64,000 nt of DNA from contig JACKQL020000002.1 of the NCBI GenBank assembly GCA_018296165.2, forward strand, positions 2,046,001-2,110,000. Direction: 5' to 3'. Positions 58,546 to 64,000 of the stretch are shown piece by piece. The DNA is from Termitomyces sp. T153 (taxonomy: Eukaryota > Basidiomycota > Agaricomycetes > Agaricales > Lyophyllaceae). Position 1 is the stretch's first letter. Every line of letters starts with the position of its first letter. The position numbers and the translations under genes are program-made. Under the pieces are notes generated by a model. It worked only from the letters and a program-made list of their open reading frames with translations. It ran no database searches and had not been told where the DNA came from.

Positions 58546-60623
58546 CTAGCGCCGCTTCCACAATTTCTTCACTAATGGATCGGAGCCGATGAAGCAAGCA
58601 GAGAGGAGTATACACAAGACAATCAGCGAAGTAACGAGAAGACAGACAGCTAACCATCCGTTGGTCAGATTGTCGTACATCTGCAGTAGTTAGGCATACG
58701 TCCTGACAAAAAAGGGTTAACGTACTTGACCGCCTACGAGTGGACCCACTTCAATAACTATTTAGACTCTGGTTCCACGGAAGATACAGATAATTTACCT
58801 GCAGCTCCTACCCCGAAAGCAATATTGAAAACACCATATACGTGAGCATCTAAATATCATAACTTTTATCGAAGGTGCGAGACCGACAAATACCAGAGAC
58901 GACTCACACCCTACGCCTTCGATTCCTTGAGAGACGCGCGCGAGTTCTGCAGTTATAGGCGAGAGTATACCAGATGCAAAGAATTCTACGAGCAGGTTAG
59001 TTTGATCGGTTTCCTGCAATGTTTCGCTCACTCTGAATCGCAAACGCAACAACAAAAAGAGCCAAGGATTTTTTCAGGATAAGTACCACTGACCAAGGCA
59101 AGCCAAGTATGAGGCACGCGAAAGCGGCCCACTCGGGCCCTTTCTTGTCAGAGTACCAGCCCGTAAGCGCCGTAGCTGAAAGATTGTCAATATCAACCCG
59201 ACGTTCTTACATGTCTGGATCTCACAAAAGAGCGTCGGTACGACAGAAGCTAGGAAAACGAGGCCAACTTTCACAGAGTTCAGACCCCATACATCTTGTA
59301 AATGTAATGGAAGAGTAGGTTCTTGAATGAGTTTTCCAACACTGAATAGAAGAATCAAACTCTGCACGAGTACTAATAACTAGGCTCGAGGAAAGACATA
59401 CCCATACGCAAAAGTCAAAATGACTGCAACCAGAGCCCGAGAAGACTTTGTTAATTCGAGGAATATAACCAGTATGGATATTTTCGAGGGATTTCGCGGC
59501 TTATCAACAACGTGTGGCACATTCAACGTCATTCTCGTATCTGATTCCTCAACGTTTACTAGTGATTGATCTCGAGGTCCAGAGTTCGGATTAATACTCA
59601 TTTCCTTGCCTTGATTTTCAGATTTGTCAACTTCTTGTGGGTCCACGCCATACACAAAGGCCTCTTTACGCTCAATGATGAGAAGTCGAGCGATAAGATC
59701 AACGACAGTCCATGCGATGACAAAAATAAATGGGCCGCGATAACCAAATCGAGTAAATAATGCGCCGCCGGCTGCTGGCCCGATCAGTGACCTGCAAAAA
59801 CGTCAATGATTGAAGAAAATGGACCTCAACTTGAGAGAGTTTACCCAATAGACAAACCACTCATAGCAATCCCAAGTTGTCCTTAGATACAGAAGAAATG
59901 GAATAAGCAAACAGAAGAAATACTTAGATTCAATAAAAAAAATTCACCGCCGAGTAATTTTTCAGGCGTAGCGTCACAGCTGGGAGTCATCAAAATTATC
60001 AATCAAATCGACCACGCCAACGTGGAAAACACCTACATAAGTGCAAGACCGACAGTCCATACCATGGCTGACGATATGCCTTGCAGAATTCTAGCAACAC
60101 ACATTACTGCGTATGTGGGTGCTTCCATGAGCATGACTTGCGAGCCCACAAGTAACAGAAGGCCGATGATGAGGGGCATCCTACGAGTATTGTACCGCTC
60201 GGAGAAGACAGCAATAGGCGGAGTAGCTGCACGACAGAATCAGCAAATCAAACACTTGCCGTAAGATCACATACAGAGAACGAGGCCAGCCGACTGCAGG
60301 GTAGAATCATATATACGTCGACGGTCAGCTGTGACGCAGATAATATGATGAGCTTACATATGCGAAAAGCAGCCATCCAGTGAGTGCGGATACACGACGA
60401 TAACCAAGTTGTTCGAGGTGGAAAGGCATCACGGGTATGATTATGGTACAAGCCAGGAGATCTACAAGAATCCCTGATACATGGTAGATATGTAATCCTT
60501 TATAACAATACGACTACGAAACTCACCAAGCATGACGGTGAATGTCGCGAACCAATAAGACGATCTCCATCGATATCCGAGTCCAGACGGTGCCCGACTG
60601 ATATGAACGTTCAATGTCGACAT
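58546..60623 (-). CDS. Major facilitator superfamily transporter, tandem copy 1
   Basis: Thirteen exons (60527-60623, 60358-60461, 60275-60293, 60037-60226, 59948-59979, 59845-59881, 59402-59791, 59226-59341, 59032-59175, 58908-58985, 58799-58849, 58726-58748, 58546-58680) give 471 aa with about 12 transmembrane helices. Features of the DHA1/vesicular-amine-transporter-like branch: DLLACTIIIPVMPFHLEQLG, the motif A region VFSERYNTRRMPLIIG, ARILQGISSAMVWTVGLAL, the antiporter motif C-like GSLIGPAAGGALF and a second half with ELARVSQGIEGVG. A long charged loop (about 205-275) separates the two halves. The substrate cannot be inferred; drug or metabolite:H+ antiport is typical. A paralogue lies 1.6 kb downstream in the same orientation. 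Confidence 0.88.
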
Positions 60624-62252
60624 GGGATGAATTCTATGGGGCCTCAAGTGAAATCTGTCAACAGGGACTTTGCAAGACATCAACAGGATCAACTAGCCTT
60701 GCTATAATATTACTATCCCTCGGCAGATTACAATATCGTCATTCCACATGACCACAAGCGATCAATACCATTTCAGGCTCCATAGAATCAACAAAAAACA
60801 TTCGCGTGTTCGCGTTTTGCGATCAAAAACACTTGATGGTCTAGTGATGAACCTTCCAAGTTGACGTTAAAAAGGGACTCGACAAATTCTGGATCTTTGT
60901 CCTCAATTCAAGTGCAAAAGTGTTTTATTATAGAATACATAAGGAGAAACACAGTATTTGCCGAGATATCAGAAAGTGCCGACTCAGGGGGTGCCGACTG
61001 TATAGTAGGGGATAGTACTGGATCATTCCCTGTAAGAATTTGAAGCCCCAGGGGTACGGAAAAAAATAATTGAAGACGATGTTCAATTCTAGGTTCAAGC
61101 CCCACGACCATCTGGCTTTTATGGCAAGATTTCACATTTTATGATCAGTTTTTCAAAATTTCAAAAACAATAAATAATTTATTTCAAAAGTGAATGAATA
61201 ACACTGCTGTAATGATCTGTTCAAGCTGTCAAAATACTATCGCTCCCTTGTAGCTCGGACTACCCCTTCAGTCGGGACGCCACAAATTTGTCACTCTCAC
61301 TTCAAGCTCCGCTCGGACAGTTTTTGGCGCGTCCGTGGTATCCTTTCAACGGAGATTCAAACTTCGCCATGGAATCGGCGACAACGCCTTGAGCATCCTC
61401 GACGAGGGGTCTCGACAAGGAGATAAGTTCGAGTCACCTCGGGTAGTGTATATTGACTCTACTGATACAATGCTAGTATTATAAATGGGCTGTTCTTGAG
61501 GAACCCTTCTTTGTCCGACTGCAAGGGGAGCGATAGTATGGATAACTGGTCACATCACATCAGCGAAGTCAAGCAAGCAATTGGTATTTAGATGTGGGAT
61601 GTAGCCTGGCTCAGCTTATGATCAATGAACTATATCATGTCACCATGTCTCACTAAAATCCATTGTGCCTCAATCCTGCACAAATCCAAATCTTGCGCCA
61701 GTAGCTCAATTCTAAATTTAGTTCACATTTGAAAGAAACTACTGAAAAGCTGGCGAACCCTCCTCGTTCAAAGCTCTCCTTTCATGTTCCGCTGTAAATT
61801 TTCAATCCCCGTCTGATCCAAAGAGATCATGAGATTAGATGTAATATCAAGAGAAATATTCTACAACTTATGCAATATTCCATGGATCACAAATGAATGA
61901 ATTCTAGCAATCACTCGTCTGCATCCTTTGTATGCTTTCCAACGTCCTTGCATGTTCGAATGACAGTCTCGTTCCAGCGCGATTAGCTGCGATCGGGCAG
62001 TGTCGCGATTGAAGTCAACCGAACCCTATTTCGGTGACCTCCATCATTCACTTTTCATTGGATTTTCAATGGATGACTTGTTGCAAGCAAACATTCGAAG
62101 CAAATTTACAACTTTGGACTTCAGATATTGGGTGGCCTTCCGTAAGATTCTGGAATAAAACCTAGATTATATGCAGTTTATTAGATAAACTCTGTGCGTT
62201 CTAAGTATGGTACAGTTGTATGCGAATAAGTTGAAAATTTCCACCTATGCTT
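60624..62252. other. Intergenic region between the two MFS genes
   Basis: About 1.6 kb with no recognisable gene on either strand. It must hold the promoter of copy 1 (left part) and the 3' UTR of copy 2 (right part). At 61092-61110 GGTTCAAGCCCCACGACC resembles a polymerase III B box, but no tRNA can be folded around it. Confidence 0.4.
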
Positions 62253-63962
62253 TTATGCTGAACTTTCCACTAGCACTGGCCGCTTCCAGATTCTCTTCAC
62301 TAATGGATCAGAGCCGACGGAAAAAGCAGCGAGAAAGGTGCACGAGATGATCAGTGAAGCATTAAGAAGACACACAGCTAACCACCCGTTGGTCAGGTTG
62401 TCGTACATCTGCAGCGGTAAGGTATGTGCCCTGCCATAAGGAAAGAAGTTTGCTTACTTGACCGCCAATGAGTGGGCCCACTTCGGAAGTGAACTCAGAC
62501 CTGCATTTCACCGAAGATACGAAGAATTCACCTGCAGATGCCACCCCGTAAGCGATATTGAAGACACCGTATACATGAGCATCTTCAAACCACAGCTTTG
62601 ATCGAGGGCTACAAAAGCGGAAGATATGAGAGGCAACTCACACCCTACACCTTCGATTCCTTGAGAAACGCGAGCGAGTTCTGTAGTTACAGGTGATAGC
62701 AAACCCGATGCAAAAAACGCTGCGGATGGGTTAGAATAGTCGGTTGATTACAGGGATCTTGCGCTTACTTTGAAGCACAAAAGCAACAACAAACAGGGCC
62801 AACGACTTTCGCAGGATAAGTACCACCGACCAAGGCAGTGCAAGGAGGAGACACGCGAAGGCAACCCATTCAGGCCCTTTTTTATCAGAATACCAACCCG
62901 TAAGCGGTGTAGCTATTAGAACGTCAATGTCGGTCCAACATTGACAAACATCCAGACCTCACCGAATAGCGTCGGTACCACAGAAGCCAAAAAAACGAGG
63001 CCAACTTTCGCGGAATTCAGGCCCCACTGATCTTGCAAATGTAAGGGGAGAGTAGGTTCTTGAATAGTATAAAAGATCCTGAGGGAATTTGAGATGTACC
63101 AATACCCATAACCCAACAAATTAAACATACCCATATGCGAAACTTAGAATGAATGCAGCTAAAGCTCGAGAAGACTTTGTTAATTTGAAAAATACAATCA
63201 GGACCGATTTTTGCGAACGCTTTCGCTTATCATCAACAGAACAGGATGGTGATGGCGCATCTAACGTCCGTGTAGTATTGATCTCGAGGGGTACCTCAAC
63301 AGGTAATTGATCTCGAGGTCCACACTTCTGATGATCATTCTTTTCTTTGGTTTGACCTTCATATTTGTCAACTCGCTGTGGATCAATACTATACTCAAGA
63401 GCTTCCTTGCGTTCAATGATGAGCAGTCGGGCGATAAGGTCAACGACAGTCCATGCGATGCCTAAAATAAACGGGCCACGATAACCAAATCGGGTGAATA
63501 ATGCGCCACCGACTGGTGGCCCGATCAGTGACCTACAAGAATACCAATGATTGATGACATCAAACTAAAAGTCAAGCTGGATTCACCCAATAGATAAACC
63601 GCCCATGGTAATCCCAAGTTGTCCTGACATACATTAGGAGGGAAGTGAGCGAACAAAACAAATGCTCTTCTGAACAACTCACGACCGATCAAATTTTCAG
63701 GCGTAGCATCGCAGCTGGGATACATTCAGATATATTAGTTAAACTGAACATACCAATATGGAATACACATACACAAGTGCAAGACCAATAGTCCAGACCA
63801 TGGCCGACGATATACCTTGTAGAACTCTAGCAAGGCACATAACTGCGTATGTGGGTGCTTCCATGAGCATGACTTGCGAACCCACAAGTAACAGAAGACC
63901 GATGATGAGGGGCATCCTTCGAGTGTTATACCGCTCAGAGAAGACGGCAATGGGCGGTGTAG
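62253..63962 (-). CDS. Major facilitator superfamily transporter, tandem copy 2 (5' end outside window)
   Basis: Ten exons are visible (63773-63962, 63683-63714, 63587-63623, 63131-63532, 62963-63078, 62769-62912, 62642-62719, 62532-62582, 62458-62480, 62253-62408). An intron starting at 63963 runs towards the right end, so the first exons lie beyond 64000. The protein is a close paralogue of copy 1: GLALVCDATPENLIGRQLG, SLIGPPVGGALFTRFGYRGP, GWYSDKKGPEWVAFACLLLA and VSQGIEGVG. Intron positions are identical and eight of ten exons have the same length; the loop exon (402 against 390 nt) and the last exon (156 against 135 nt) differ. All frames are open, so the copy is probably functional. Confidence 0.88.
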
Positions 63963-64000
63963 CTGCACAACAGAATAGGGAAATGAACGCTTTCCGCACG

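Noticed and set aside
61092..61110. Possible tRNA or SINE from a B-box-like GGTTCAAGCCC
   Set aside because: No matching A box and no cloverleaf could be built around it.

Overview
The window is nuclear DNA of a filamentous basidiomycete, most likely an agaricomycete mushroom. The evidence is the very intron-dense genes (about 135 modelled introns, almost all 45-65 nt with GT..AG ends), the gene content (PUF, PARP, PEX10, Mdv1, Mgr2, spliceosomal SmE, homoserine kinase, a GCNA-type SprT protease) and a dynein heavy chain gene that holds only the motor half of the protein, as known for Ustilago and Agaricomycetes. There are no bacterial features, no CRISPR array and no intact transposon. All gene models were spliced by hand. 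Each complete model conserves frame across every junction, except where I say so.

Left part (1-21.7 kb): the tail of a dihydroorotate dehydrogenase-like gene; an HMG-box transcription factor; a WGR-type poly(ADP-ribose) polymerase (22 exons); a cullin-like protein that has only the cullin N-terminus; an unrecognised acidic protein; a UVRAG/Vps38-type PI3-kinase subunit; a PUF/Pumilio RNA-binding protein; ribosomal protein S29; an intron-containing tRNA-Lys(CTT); and a GCNA-family SprT metalloprotease. A roughly 4 kb gene-poor stretch follows (21.7-25.65 kb).

Middle (25.6-37.5 kb): the mitochondrial fission adaptor Mdv1; a small membrane-protein gene whose frames do not join cleanly; the Hsp90 co-chaperone p23/Sba1; a HAD sugar- or glycerol-phosphatase; an orphan gene with a PD-(D/E)XK-like signature; Mgr2 (TIM23 subunit) with an apparent 4-nt exon; PEX10 (peroxisomal RING E3), which shares a 124-bp promoter with Mgr2; and SmE.

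Right part (37.7-64 kb): an 11.4-kb dynein motor gene (20 exons, 3446 aa: linker, AAA1-6, stalk, microtubule-binding domain); homoserine kinase; a Q/Y-rich protein and mitochondrial ribosomal protein mL43, divergently transcribed from a promoter made of 33-bp tandem repeats; two Ser/Pro-rich unknown proteins separated by a microsatellite-rich spacer; and two tandemly duplicated major-facilitator transporters, the second running off the right end. About 48-55 kb is visibly more GC-rich than the rest.

The genes are mostly unrelated housekeeping functions rather than a cluster acting together. I see no mating-type locus or secondary-metabolite cluster. The most notable points are the split dynein, the 4-nt exon, four GC-AG introns, a truncated cullin next to a PARP, and two places where tandem repeats coincide with a promoter or a splice site.
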